Assembly (NCBI GenBank): GCA_035578905.1
Contig: JAQJVL010002547.1
Coordinates: 1 to 64,000, forward strand
Direction: 5' to 3'
Origin: Stictocephala bisonia
Lineage: Eukaryota; Arthropoda; Insecta; Hemiptera; Membracidae
Length of the DNA stretch: 64,000 nucleotides
Below the pieces are notes generated by a model. That model did no database searches. It saw only the letters and a list, made by a program, of their open reading frames with translations, and was not told where the DNA came from. Numbering within the stretch: the first letter of the stretch is position 1; each line of letters starts with the position of its first letter. Below, in pieces: positions 11,596 to 20,905 of this stretch. Made by a program: the position numbers and the translations under genes.

Positions 11596-11707
11596 GTAGG
11601 GAGTGATTCATCTGTTGTAGTGTCTCGTTCCCATTCTGGAACTGTAGAAGATGTGGTGAAGCGTGCTCTCGGTCAAGAGACAACAATCATAAAAGCTGGT
11701 GGAGCCG
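11596..11707 (+). CDS. BPNT2: BPNT2/IMPAD1-like exon (second last)
   Basis: Encodes VGSDSSVVVSRSHSG followed by VKRALGQETTIIKAGGAG. The VVSRSHSG and AGGAGYK blocks are hallmarks of BPNT2 and related phosphatases; AGGAG lies in the nucleotide-binding loop. It starts in phase 0 and ends after GCC-G (phase 1) at donor GTGAGT. Immediately downstream in the intron are a fold-back element and decayed copies of this exon's 3' end. Confidence 0.88.
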
Positions 11708-11736
11708 GTGAGTAAAAAAACTAAGAATAGAATAAT

Positions 11737-12000
11737 CTAAAATAGGTGTACTTTACCTTCACGTCAAACAGTTCACAACGTGTGATGGTGAGAATACCAA
11801 CTACATGTTTCGCCGTGAATACAGCATCTTCAGGTTGAAGAACATAAAAAATAAATAAGTCCCAGTGGGATGCGTCCCAAATTAATTAAAAAATACAAAC
11901 GTAAAAAAGATGCCGTATTCACGGCGAAACATGTAGTTGGTATTCTCACCATCACACGTTGTGAACTGTTTGACGTGAAGGTAAAGTACACCTATTTTAG
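11737..12000. mobile_element. Fold-back element 1 with hammerhead-like motif
   Basis: Two inverted arms of about 92 bp (11737-11828 and 11908-12000) are nearly identical and start and end with CTAAAATAGGTGTAC. They enclose about 80 bp of spacer. Each arm carries a GAAACATGTAG box. The left arm (minus strand) also has the complete CTGAAGA box; in the right arm that box has decayed to AAAAAGA. The arrangement resembles inverted terminal units of Penelope-like elements, which are known to carry hammerhead ribozymes, but no GIY-YIG or RT coding sequence is present. It lies in the last BPNT2 intron. Confidence 0.65.
11800..11840 (-). ncRNA. Hammerhead-ribozyme-like motif
   Basis: On the minus strand: CTGAAGA (11833-11827), one U, then GCTGT-ATTC-ACGGC, a 5-bp stem II with a tetraloop (11825-11812), then GAAAC (11811-11807) and the palindromic ACATGT followed by A. 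This order (CUGANGA, stem II, GAAA, very short stem III, NUH) is that of the minimal type I hammerheads of Penelope-like elements. The extra U between CUGAAGA and the stem is not canonical, so activity is uncertain. Confidence 0.5.
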
Positions 12001-12065
12001 TCTATTTACAACAGTTCAGGGGCTACAAAATGGATTTTAATAGAATAATGTCGAAAATACTCAAT

Positions 12066-12190
12066 TTGTAGAAATCATGAAAGCTGGTGAAGCCGGTGGG
12101 AAAAAAATTAAAAAAAAACAAAACTAGAAAATGTCCCAATAATCCAACTTTTACCAATTATGAAAACTAGGTGAGCCAGTGAGTAAAATG
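12066..12190 (+). pseudogene. Decayed duplicates of the BPNT2 exon 3' end
   Basis: At about 12074 the sequence ATCATGAAAGCTGGTGAAGC resembles the end of the exon at 11596-11707 (ATCATAAAAGCTGGTGGAGC) and is followed by CGGTGGGAAAAAAA where the real donor reads CGGTGAGTAAAAAAA. A further weaker copy at about 12160 reads ATGAAAACTAGGTGAGCCAG then TGAGTAAAA. They look like partial tandem duplications of the exon-intron junction that have since decayed. They could yield cryptic donor sites. Confidence 0.45.
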
Positions 12191-12855
12191 TATGGAGTTT
12201 ATCGATTTCCCAAATATCCATAACCCAACCGCTAACAAAAAGAAATGCACCATTGATACCTCTCTACACATCAAGTTACAGGCAGTAAAGGGGTAATCAT
12301 GTCACATCATAAAATAGTTAACTCATTCACCTACCTCCACTTTAAGAGTGAAGTTGGACCAAAAATTCCACCACATGACTCCTCAAAGATTAATAAAGCA
12401 ATATAAAATCAATCAGTATTCATACAGTAAACATAAATATATATTTGGCTTACTAACACCATTTGTCTCAAGTTCGTATCCCTTTTCAATGTCGAGAAAA
12501 AGTTACTTTAGAAAATTGACAACAGAATGTTTTTTGCCACTGAAAAATTATGAAACTTCGTATGTGTAGTCTCAGTACCTACACGCCATTAAAGTTTCAA
12601 AATGATCTGATCATTATTTTTATTATAGTGATTTTTCAAACATTACAAGTCATCTGAAACTGTTAAAAATTGTGTGTTTTACCCACTCAAACTACAATAA
12701 AAAAAAATTGTGAGGAAGTAAAAATATAATATTACCACTCACAATCAAAGAAATAGATTAAACAATATTAGTGGTAATTTAGTTTTCCTCCACCTTATTC
12801 TTCTCACACAGTTGATGTTCATGTATAAACTAGTTCACGTTAGGGCTACTATTTT
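12191..12855 (+). other. BPNT2 last intron, unremarkable part
   Basis: AT-rich intron sequence without recognised repeats or exons. Confidence 0.5.
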
Positions 12856-12917
12856 AATAAATTAAATGATTAATATAATAAAGTACCCTTTTATTCATTT
12901 TTATAAAAATATATTAC

Positions 12918-12946
12918 CGGTTTCGGCTCTTAAGTCATCTTCAGAT
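12918..12946 (-). ncRNA. Hammerhead-like core, left arm of fold-back 2
   Basis: CTGAAGA at 12944-12938 and GAAAC at 12924-12920 on the minus strand, separated by 13 bases that can form only a weak stem. They are followed by the self-complementary ACCGGT and A. Confidence 0.42.
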
Positions 12947-13005
12947 AGTAAATAATATAACCTCTACTAGGTTATATTATATTATATTAGGTTATATTAT
13001 TTACT

Positions 13006-13036
13006 ATCTGAAGATGACCTAAGAGCCGAAACCGGT
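13006..13036 (+). ncRNA. Hammerhead-like core, right arm of fold-back 2
   Basis: CTGAAGA at 13008-13014 and GAAAC at 13028-13032 on the plus strand, followed by CGGTA. The stem II candidate is weak. It is the mirror copy of the left-arm motif. Confidence 0.42.
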
Positions 13037-13788
13037 AATATATTTTTATAAAAATGAATAAAAGGGTACTTTATTACATTTATCATTTAATTTATTAGTT
13101 GATGTTCAATATGGAGTATCTATACTTTTTGATCTGAAAGTAGTTTAGAAATTAAATTTATACAAAATTATTTTTATCTTTCCTCTTTGAATTTACTAAG
13201 TTTTGTTTAGCGAGTTCTTGTGAAAGTAGATCTGAAGGTGGAGGTAAGAACTACGAAGCAAAACAAAAAACCACGTTGGCTTTGTTTTTATAGATTAAAA
13301 TACTACTTTTACGGGTTAGTACAAGTATTGCTTGAATTCTAGTAGTTAATTTTGAAATAGTATTAAGTGAGACAGTGCATTGGCAAACTTAACGGAGTAG
13401 ACAAGTTGACCAACACATTTATGTAAAGATACAATACATTACAAAAGTTTTGTCACGCCACATTGTATAGACAATGCTCCTTGTTACATGCATTGGTGAA
13501 CAATTTTTGATCATAAGAAAAGCAATATATTTAAATTCAAGGCTTTTTTATTCATTAATATTTTTCGATAATTGGTACCTCACATATTTTGGGATTAATT
13601 CTGTAAATTATGTAGTGTTTTGGAGTTCATTATTGAATTTGTAAATCCATTTCTTTTAAATGTTTGGAGTTTGTTAACTGTTTTTAATTGTTACAATATC
13701 GTTGATAGGAAAATGTTGTACTCAATTTTATATAAATAATTATGTTTTATCAACCACAGTTTTATAACTTTTTGTTTTGTTTTGACAG

Positions 13789-14048
13789 GCTATAAGGTTA
13801 TGCAAGTGGTGAGTGGGAACGCCAGTGCGTACATTCACATTACTGCTATCAAGAAATGGGACATCTGTGCAGGAGACGCGGTACTGTCTGCGTGGGGAGG
13901 AACGATGACATCAGTAACTGGTGAGGAGGTGGAGTACGGAGCATCAGCACCGGTGGTTAACACAGATGGCCTTCTGGTCACTCGCGACAAACATCAGTTT
14001 TACAAGGAAAAACTTCATAAAGCGCTACAGAGAGACTTGCATCTATAG
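13789..14048 (+). CDS. BPNT2: BPNT2/IMPAD1-like terminal exon
   Basis: The acceptor TTTTGACAG ends at 13788. The exon completes the Gly codon and reads YKVMQVVSGNASAYIHITAI, then KKWDICAGDAVLSAWGG, which is the C-terminal signature of the inositol monophosphatase superfamily (W-D-x-C-A-G...GG). Next come TGEEVEYGA and DGLLVT. It ends at TAG 14046-14048. This segment supplies a metal/substrate Asp (WDICAG) of the PAP phosphatase. A polyadenylation signal AATAAA lies 60 bp downstream. The reading frame is intact. Confidence 0.9.
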
Positions 14049-14107
14049 TTCCCATTCACGTCTTTAAACTATGGTGTAATTCCACAAAACTTTCCTGACA
14101 GCCTTCC

Positions 14108-14113
14108 AATAAA
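14108..14113 (+). terminator. Polyadenylation signal of BPNT2
   Basis: AATAAA about 60 bp after the BPNT2 stop, followed by an A-run. It is the expected 3' end of the gene. Confidence 0.7.
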
Positions 14114-14248
14114 AAAAAAAAAAAAAATAGATTACTTTTCTGTAATAATTTCACTAAAGAAGTATAAACAGTAATTTTAGATTCATTAAACTGTTTTAAT
14201 TAATGACATTTTCTAAGGAATAGTCGACCTTAGTTTGTAAAAATGACT

Positions 14249-14345
14249 ACATTACATCAACACTCGTCACACTCATTCGTAATCCATATTCGCCCATATC
14301 TTTGACAATCGGCGTCTTATGGATTAATAGATAAATAAATTAAAT
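14249..14345 (+). repeat. 3' fragment of the long SINE (copy 2)
   Basis: ACACTCGTCACACTCATTCG, then CATATTCGCCCATATCTTTG and CAATCGGCGTCTTA, matches the 3' end of the SINE at 34615-35067 in opposite orientation. The tail is AT-rich (AATAGATAAATAAATT). It is 5'-truncated. Confidence 0.6.
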
Positions 14346-14486
14346 TTGATAATAGCTAAAACAGGATTTTTATAGTAGAATGTTTCAAAGGCCATGAAAA
14401 GGCCAATTAACATTAATAAAAACTAAAAACAGCTGACTTACAAACATGTCCAATATTGCATTTAAACATATCAATATTATATTTAA

Positions 14487-15387
14487 CCCTATGGACCCGA
14501 AAGCAATATTTGTAGTTTGTCCTCGTTGCTCGAATGGCCAGCTGTACTGGCCGCAGACATTTCCGCGTCAGCCCGGTCTATTTGTTAACGTGATGTCCTG
14601 ATTGCTCGAATGTCCACCTGTACTGGCCAGTATAGAATACGACTATTGCTCGTGTGGCCAGTACTACTGGACACTATGCAAACATTTTATTTTTATTATT
14701 TTATTTTATACGTATATGTCCGGTGAGTGCTGTAACCTATCAAGAAACTCGTAAACTAAATATGACGTCTGTTGACATTGGTTTCCCGCCAATTACATTT
14801 ATTGTTCAGTAGATTCTGACAGCTGACGTTTAGCATCTCAGTCAGACAGTCACCGTCGCCCATAACTACTTGTGTGTACATTTGACTTGTGATCTATACT
14901 GTTTGATGTTATTCAGCTGTGAATTATTATTTGTAAATATTGTGTTTTGAACAATACCATTCAGCAAAAAAATTCAAACAGTAAAGATTTTGCAAAATGT
15001 TTCATGAGTACGTCATATGTTAAAATCAAGTTATAATTTCAATAATTTATGTTAATTATTCAATTTACAAATGTATTTTTAAAACTAACATTATCAAACA
15101 GTTTGTTTATCTTAGAATAAGTTAGTTCCGTTAAAGATTTTCTATAATTATCTATTAATGGTTTTTACGCCATTTTTAAATACCCATGTCAAAAATACAA
15201 AGGCTATTTAAAAAGAATTACGCGCTGGCTGAGAAGTATAAACAAACATGGCCGCTAGCTGGAAGTGGAACTAGCGTGGCCAGTACAGCTGGCCATTCGA
15301 GCAACGAGAACAAACAATGACGAGACCAATAACAAGCCGTCTAAAACTTTGCATGGCCAGTACTACTGGCCATTCGAGCGCAAAGGG
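14487..15387. mobile_element. TTAA-flanked (piggyBac-like) non-autonomous element A
   Basis: Both ends abut TTAA (14483-14486 and 15388-15391) and begin CCCTATGGACCCGAAAG and CCCTTTGCGCTCGAATGG, a piggyBac-type arrangement. Just inside each end are several copies of a palindrome-centred motif of the form GCTCGAATGGCCAG-NN-ACTGGCC, in both orientations: near 14529, 14604 and 14653 on the left, near 15280 and 15355 on the right. No transposase is present in the 0.9 kb. Confidence 0.7.
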
Positions 15388-15780
15388 TTAAAAATATGAT
15401 TTTTTTTTTATTTTTTACTATCACGAAAAATGTTCTCAATAATATGAGACAACTCTTGCAAGTCCTCCATCCTCAACAGAAAACTTCAAAGAATTTATTT
15501 AAAACTAGGATATATGGCAGAGACATATTTCTACCACAAGTTTCTATAGCCATGGTAGTTGAGTCTGTTTACATACAAAAGCAGCATACGACTCCTGCAA
15601 CCAAATTGGAATATGTGGTATTGCATATGTGATTACAACAGAATATTGAATATATCGATCAAATTGTACCTTGTAACTGTATATTTAATATTTAGTTTAA
15701 AAATTCAAGGTAACCTAAAGATTTAAATATTTTTATTGATTTTATGTTAGATTAAAGGGCACTAGGCTAGGAATTAGTAT
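15388..15780. other. Intergenic, nothing recognised
   Basis: AT-rich sequence between element A and the hairpin MITE; the open frame at 15396 has no recognisable similarity. Confidence 0.4.
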
Positions 15781-15938
15781 ATTAGGAGGGATAGGGCTTC
15801 ATAAAACTTACCTGAGAAGACAAGTCCGCTAAATTTGTGAAGTGAATTTTGTGTAGTGTGAATCATCATTATGTGTTCTCTACTGCAAGGTGTTAATGGA
15901 CTTGTCTTCTTATGTAAGTTTCCTGATGCACTCCTAAT
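15781..15938. mobile_element. Hairpin MITE, copy 1
   Basis: The left end ATTAGGAGGGATAGGGC and the right end, as reverse complement ATTAGGAGTGCATCAGG, continue into inverted AGAAGACAAGTCC blocks. The 158 bp can fold into one long hairpin. Flanks are TAT/ATA. It has no coding capacity. Confidence 0.65.
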
Positions 15939-15950
15939 ATATTTTTATTA

Positions 15951-17285
15951 GTATATTAGGGAGGTAGGGCATCAGCTTACGTACTTAACCCTTTCCCCTT
16001 GTAACTGTCTGTTAAAAAATGTCCTCTCAGATCAGGTGTCCAGTACAATTGGCCACACTTTGTTTCAACGTCAGCTCGGCAGTCAAACACCTGCTAGTGA
16101 CCCTTAAGGTCAGGTGGCAAACTGGGTTGGCCATGGTTGCTTTGTTTGCGTTATCAGCAGCCATGTCACTCTCCCGTTCTCACCAGGTCGGAACCCATTT
16201 TGTGGCCATTCAGCCTTATAGTGATTGAACCTGGTTTTCAAAGTTTAAATACTACGCATTTAATTTAAATTTTGATCTGAATATTCGTATTGGTATTTTT
16301 TTAATGACTATTTTTCTATTTTTAACTGATAATTGAAATGTCTAGAATTAAATTATATAAGTAACATATAAGTATAATCAGTATATAATATAAAATAATT
16401 CCCATATTAGTGGCTTCTCAGCGGTCTGATAATCTCTTTATACGAGTATCATGCATCTTAAAAATATTTATTTTCTGGTTTTAAATTAAAATTAAAACAA
16501 GTTTGGTAAAAATAAAAAAGTTTTAATTAATGAAACATACAATTCTGGAATTACAAGTTTTGTAAAATTTAGTTTTGAAATAAATAAGTTTTTTAAATGT
16601 TGAGTGTGATACTTTTCGAAAAATATGCCAAGAAAAAGACCTGAATACTAAAAAGTAAACTAAATAACTATTATTTACAATTACATACAATATTTTACAA
16701 CAACATATAATATTTACCAATAATTAATAACACTTAAGATGCATGAGGCTAAAATAAAGAGATAGCCTAGACTCATAGCCAATTTCTGACACACAAATAG
16801 GATGTCTACACAAAGCAAAAACGGAAATACCTCACGGATGATATCAGCTGGTTGAATATAATCCCAACATATTTAAACAGCTATTAAACATTTTTTTAAA
16901 TATTGCTCAAACAAGTTATATCTAAAATACAAAAACTGTGTCAAGTGTCCAACAGAGTTGGACATCCAAGTGCTTAGGGAAATCATTGCTGGCCATTACA
17001 GTTGGACCACCGATCCCAACAGACAACTCAACTAAAACTTATCCGATCTGAGCGAGAAGATAGTAGTGGCTACAAGAATTGGACACTCGATCTCAGAGGA
17101 CACATTTAGAAGAACACTTGCAGAGCTGGTGGCAAAATCGTGATGTCCAACTGAGTTGGCCATCCGAGGGGAAAGGGTTAATAATACAAATCCACTAACA
17201 CCTTGCTGTAGTAAACAAATAAAGTCACGTCATGACAAGAAACAAATTTTCTGCCACTGGTCCTGGCCTATTGTTAGTGCCTAAT
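15951..17285. mobile_element. Hairpin MITE, copy 2, split by TTAA element B
   Basis: A second copy of the MITE start (ATTAGGGAGGTAGGGCATCA) runs to 15984. After element B the MITE resumes as AATCCACTAACACCTTGC, which matches the reverse complement of the middle of copy 1, and ends near GTGCCTAAT at about 17283. Element B therefore inserted into this copy. Confidence 0.55.
15989..17177. mobile_element. TTAA-flanked (piggyBac-like) non-autonomous element B
   Basis: TTAA duplications lie at 15985-15988 and 17178-17181. Termini are CCCTTTCCCCTTG (left) and CCCTTTCCCCTCGGATGG (right, reverse complement). Repeated subterminal motifs GTGTCCAGTACAATTGGCC (near 16037), GTGTCCAACAGAGTTGGACA (near 16946) and GATGTCCAACTGAGTTGGCC (near 17149) share the half-palindromic design of element A but with a different core. 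No transposase is seen; the 69-codon frame at 16019 is only a read through the repeats. Confidence 0.72.
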
Positions 17286-18180
17286 TAAAAAATATATTTT
17301 AATCAGTGAGTTAAGTATTTTATCACATCATGTCTTCCTGACCTGTAATGCTGTTTATTTTTATTTTAGTTATCATGTTAGATAAGACTTAGTTCCAAAG
17401 ATTCGCAATTCATGGTATTAGAAAGAATAACTTTAACTAACTTATACCTAATAGGAACAATAATGATAGATTAAGACTGATCAAAAACGTACTAGCGAAG
17501 AGAAGAGGTTTGTAGTTATTTTGTTTTATATTTTAATTTATACTAGAAGAACAATGAATGTAGCAAAGTCAAGAGTATTAGAACTCATGCAGTTTTATTT
17601 TTTTTTAATGAGAACTCTCCTAAGTCATCAATTGTTAATGTTGCCTTTTTTAATAGCAGATGTATAGAAATATCAACCAAAAACCTTTTCATTGATTGAT
17701 TAAACTTTTATTCAATGATACAAAATTAGAGCCTTTAGTAAATATGCATAAAAACAGTATTTGATATCTTAAAACATATCGTAATCTAATTAATACAACA
17801 GCAGCAGTAATTTTAGACTCCAAATATTCATTAATACAGAATAGTACTCTGAATTAATTAAAAAAATGTTTAAAAATCCTTAAATCGTAACTAGTTTTTC
17901 AGTTTTCTGATATAGTTTGAAATAACATATCATATATGTACTATTTTTTTTACGTACAGTTCCAATTCGTAATGTTTGGATATTATATATTTTTTGTGTT
18001 TCAAGCTTCTTTATTCAAATCAAAAAAGATTTTTATTTATAAAAAAGAGTAATATAACCCTACAAGTGCCAAACTACTTTTGTTGTTACCTACATTCTGA
18101 TGTACACCTATATTTACTATTGTAATATATATTGTATCATCTTATTTCGTAACATCTGTAGTTACTTCATTAACATTTTT
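17286..18180. other. Intergenic, nothing recognised
   Basis: AT-rich sequence with short homopolymers; no coding or structural signal found. Confidence 0.4.
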
Positions 18181-18352
18181 AATATTTTTTTTAAACTTCG
18201 TCACCCACCAGTTCAAATGGGCTTGCAAGCCTGTGCGTGAACTTTATTCAATGAGTGAAGTACTGACAGTTGGCGTAGTAGGGATTCAAATCTTGGACCT
18301 TGCCCTCCGCAGACCGAAGCCTTAGCCACTGAGCAACCATGCCAGCAAGTAA
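18181..18352 (-). repeat. tRNA-derived SINE
   Basis: On the minus strand GGTTGCTCAGTGGCTAAGGC forms an A box and D-arm, and GATTTGAATCCC a B box and T-loop about 30 bp further. The body then continues to an A-rich end (AAAAAAAATATT) near 18181. The spacing between boxes fits a pol III promoter. The anticodon arm is degenerate, so it is a SINE rather than a tRNA gene. Confidence 0.65.
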
Positions 18353-18761
18353 GAAAGTTTAAACTGTTCAAATAAACCTTACAAAATATTTCTAATTTAA
18401 TTTTGTGATTATAACAATACTAAATGCCTGTATTGTATTGCAAAAGTGTGGTAAAAATATGGCTCATTTACCATATTGTTTATTTTTATTTTACAAAATT
18501 TGTAAACTTTCTGTCTACATATTCGCTTTATAAACATATACCGTACTAAGGTCACTTATTTATTATGAAAAATGAAGTTTATCAAATAAAACAAGTTAAA
18601 TTTGAGTGTTATCCAGAGGGTAACTTCTGATCCTGCCTGAAGAGAAGAAGCCAAAATCCTGAGTCAAAGAAGTGGCAGAAAGAGGATGAATACTGAAGAG
18701 CTAGCAATGTCGGAGGAAGTTCATTGAAGTGCTTGGTTTTGTCATGAATTAAATTTGCTGG

Positions 18762-18930
18762 AAGTGTGTAGCCAAGTGGTCTAAGGCACCAGGACTTTGA
18801 GCTTGAGTTAAAGATAGCACAAGTTTGAATCCTAGCCTTGACTGGAAGTTTTAAGCAGTAATGTTCACCTTCTACTGTACTGGGTCGCCCCCTTACTGTC
18901 TGTCTGCACATATCAATAGTCTATGGGGAA
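18762..18930 (+). repeat. tRNA-Leu-like SINE
   Basis: TGTAGCCAAGTGGTCTAAGG is close to a tRNA-Leu/Ser D-arm with A box, followed by GCACCAGGACTTTGAGC and AAGTTTGAATCCT (B box). The body continues into TACTGTACTGGGTCGCCCCC. It lacks pairable acceptor stems. It differs in sequence from the SINE 400 bp upstream, so it is a separate family. Confidence 0.6.
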
Positions 18931-19470
18931 TGGGCAGAGTAAAGTTAAAAACGAATTTAGTCTCTTCTTTAAAGAAATTTCAAAATGGCTTTCATTAAAA
19001 CCCTTTAAAGTAAGGGCAGTAATCTGTTTTCTTTGTGCAACAAACTTGAAAGTATAGTCATTCACTGTGGACTGATAAATACATTACAAGTGAAAATACA
19101 GTATAAAAAGGGTGTTTCAGAAAGGACAAACTAACATCCATATTAGGAAAACAATTATTGACATTTTATTGCGAAGGTAATTTGAAAATTTCTAGGATAT
19201 GTTCAGTTCACTTTGACTTTTTCCCAAATATATCTAAGACAGATTTGCTGAAAATTGTTACTGATAAGGATATTTTGTGGTAACCAATTTAGTTCTTCAT
19301 GGCTAAACTCAAAGGAGGCAGAGTTTTACAGATTGGAATTTAAAATCTCTGTATGGCAAGTGCCATAATGTGGGAGGAGGCCATGTACAAAAATTGGTGA
19401 ATCATGTACCCTGTCCATATGCACTATCGAGTAATGAGTAAGCACCATTCCATTCCAGCAGCATCTCTCC
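18931..19470. other. Intergenic, possible solitary mariner-type end
   Basis: At 19110 the sequence GGGTGTTTCAGAAAGGACAA resembles the first bases of a mariner-type inverted repeat (compare CAGGGTGTC... at 59158), but no matching opposite end was found. The rest shows nothing recognisable. Confidence 0.3.
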
Positions 19471-19800
19471 TTTCATTCCTCTTCTCCGCCTTCCTTCTCA
19501 GCTGGTAATGTCTCACATCCCATGTCTCTGGTAATCTGACTGATGTAGTCCAGTCGGAGCCTCCCTTTGTGATTTTTATCCTCAATTTTTCCTTCTATTA
19601 TTCTTTTCAATGGCACATCATGTTGCAGTACACGTCCAACCAACTTGGCTCTCTGTTCTTTACTGATTTCGAAGCTTCATCAAAAACTGCCTCATTCATT
19701 TTCTTTTTTATCCAGCTCACTCTTAATATTCTTTTAAACACCAAATTTCAAATGCCAGTAGCCTCTTCCTATCACTCTCTCAGTCCAAGATTCACTACCA
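19471..19800 (-). pseudogene. LINE fragment: C-terminal tail of an endonuclease-RT protein
   Basis: Minus-strand translation gives RILRVSWIKKKMNEAVFDEA and, after an indel, AKLVGRVLQHDVPLKRI, then GKIEDKNHKGRLRLDYISQI. This is the C-terminal block (LVGHVLR...G...GRPRLRW) found after the RT in insect endonuclease-RT retrotransposons. The frame is shifted at least once and the copy is 5'-truncated. Confidence 0.6.
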
Positions 19801-20811
19801 TACAACACCATCCAGGGATTCATCCACCAAAATATTATGAAAATTTAAATCAAAGTTCATGTAAATAGACTATTTCTGGCTTTATTGATTATATTTTTAC
19901 TGGTTTTATTTATGTTTGCTCAAAACCTAATACAAAATATTTATTCGTATAATAACTGCACCATAAGTTAGGGGTGGAAAAGTTGTTAATGATTGTTAGG
20001 GGGGGGGGGGCGACATCTTAATCATGATCTTAATCAAAAAGTAAGCAACCTGCAAGTTATATTTAGCGCATATAGGGGTTTCAGCAGCAAATGGGAATAA
20101 TTCCTTCTCAGCGAAGCTGCTTTACTTCATAGGCATGGCTAACTTCCACATTCAAGTCTTCAACTTCCGCAACATTGTTTAGTTGAAAAAAATAACTGTA
20201 CAGTTTGTTTAGTTGCTATTTATTGTTTACTTTATTAGTTGTTGTGTTATTGTTGAGTTGTTGTTTGAATTGTAAATAATGATTTAATTTAATCGTTCTT
20301 AGCTTAATTTGTTAGTGTTAAACTAACCAATGGTCACTGCTGCTAATGACGTATTGGGCAGGGCTTGTTACTGCGCTGACAGCCAACTGTCTTCCTAGTT
20401 GCTATGACAAAATTAAATGGAATAACACATTGGGGGATTTTTAGTTCTCTCTATCACTTCCACCACTCAGTCCATCTTCCTTTCACAGGTGCATTCAGTA
20501 TTCACTTTCTAAGTGGCTTATATATAAGTGTCATCATTAAGATGTAAGTATATAGGGCCCATGGTCCATCATCCCAAAAACTGAAATGAACCAACTATTT
20601 GCTAGATTTCCTATTGTTTCAAAACATATCCAAGTGCGGTATCAAATTGAAGCATGACTTGCTTAAAATCTGTCTGTGTATAAGGTTACATTTTGAAAAT
20701 AAAAAAAAAAAAACATTTAAATGTTTACTGAATACAGAATATGATTGCAATATGGCCCAAGAAAACAAAATAATGGGCAAACTATTAGGAGTACGTCTAC
20801 TTACTGTTTAA
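19801..20811. other. Intergenic, nothing coding
   Basis: It holds a run of about 12 G (near 19989-20000) and otherwise no recognisable gene or repeat pair. Confidence 0.4.
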
Positions 20812-20905
20812 CCCTAGATCCGGGCCATCGACCCTTTTAGGGCTCATGATATTATTTGCTTATCCTGGCTAAGTGCCTTTTTAGGGTTGATGGACTAAAA
20901 GTGTT
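20812..20905. mobile_element. Solitary TTAA-type element end
   Basis: TTAA (20808-20811) is followed by CCCTAGATCCGGGCCATCGA, CCCTTTTAGGGCTCATGA, and a second related inverted block AAGTGCCTTTTTAGGG-TTGATGG. A CCCT terminus plus repeated palindromic motif matches the design of elements A and B. The partner end is missing or unrecognised. Confidence 0.4.

Larger units (their letters stand above)
12856..13096. mobile_element. Fold-back element 2 with hammerhead-like motifs in both arms
   Basis: Inverted arms of about 107 bp (12856-12963 and 12990-13096) match almost base for base around a short AT spacer. Each carries CTGAAGATGACYTAAGAGCC (YTAAG differs by one base between arms) followed by GAAACCGGTAATATA, on the minus strand in the left arm and the plus strand in the right. 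The outer half contains AATAAAAGGGTACTTTATTA. The design matches fold-back element 1 but the sequence differs, so it is a separate family. Confidence 0.68.

Noticed and set aside
18320..18842. Functional tRNA genes
   Set aside because: A and B boxes are present, but acceptor and anticodon stems do not pair; SINE heads fit better.
18609..18911. Minus-strand 100-residue frame
   Set aside because: It overlaps the tRNA-Leu-like SINE on the other strand and has no domain.
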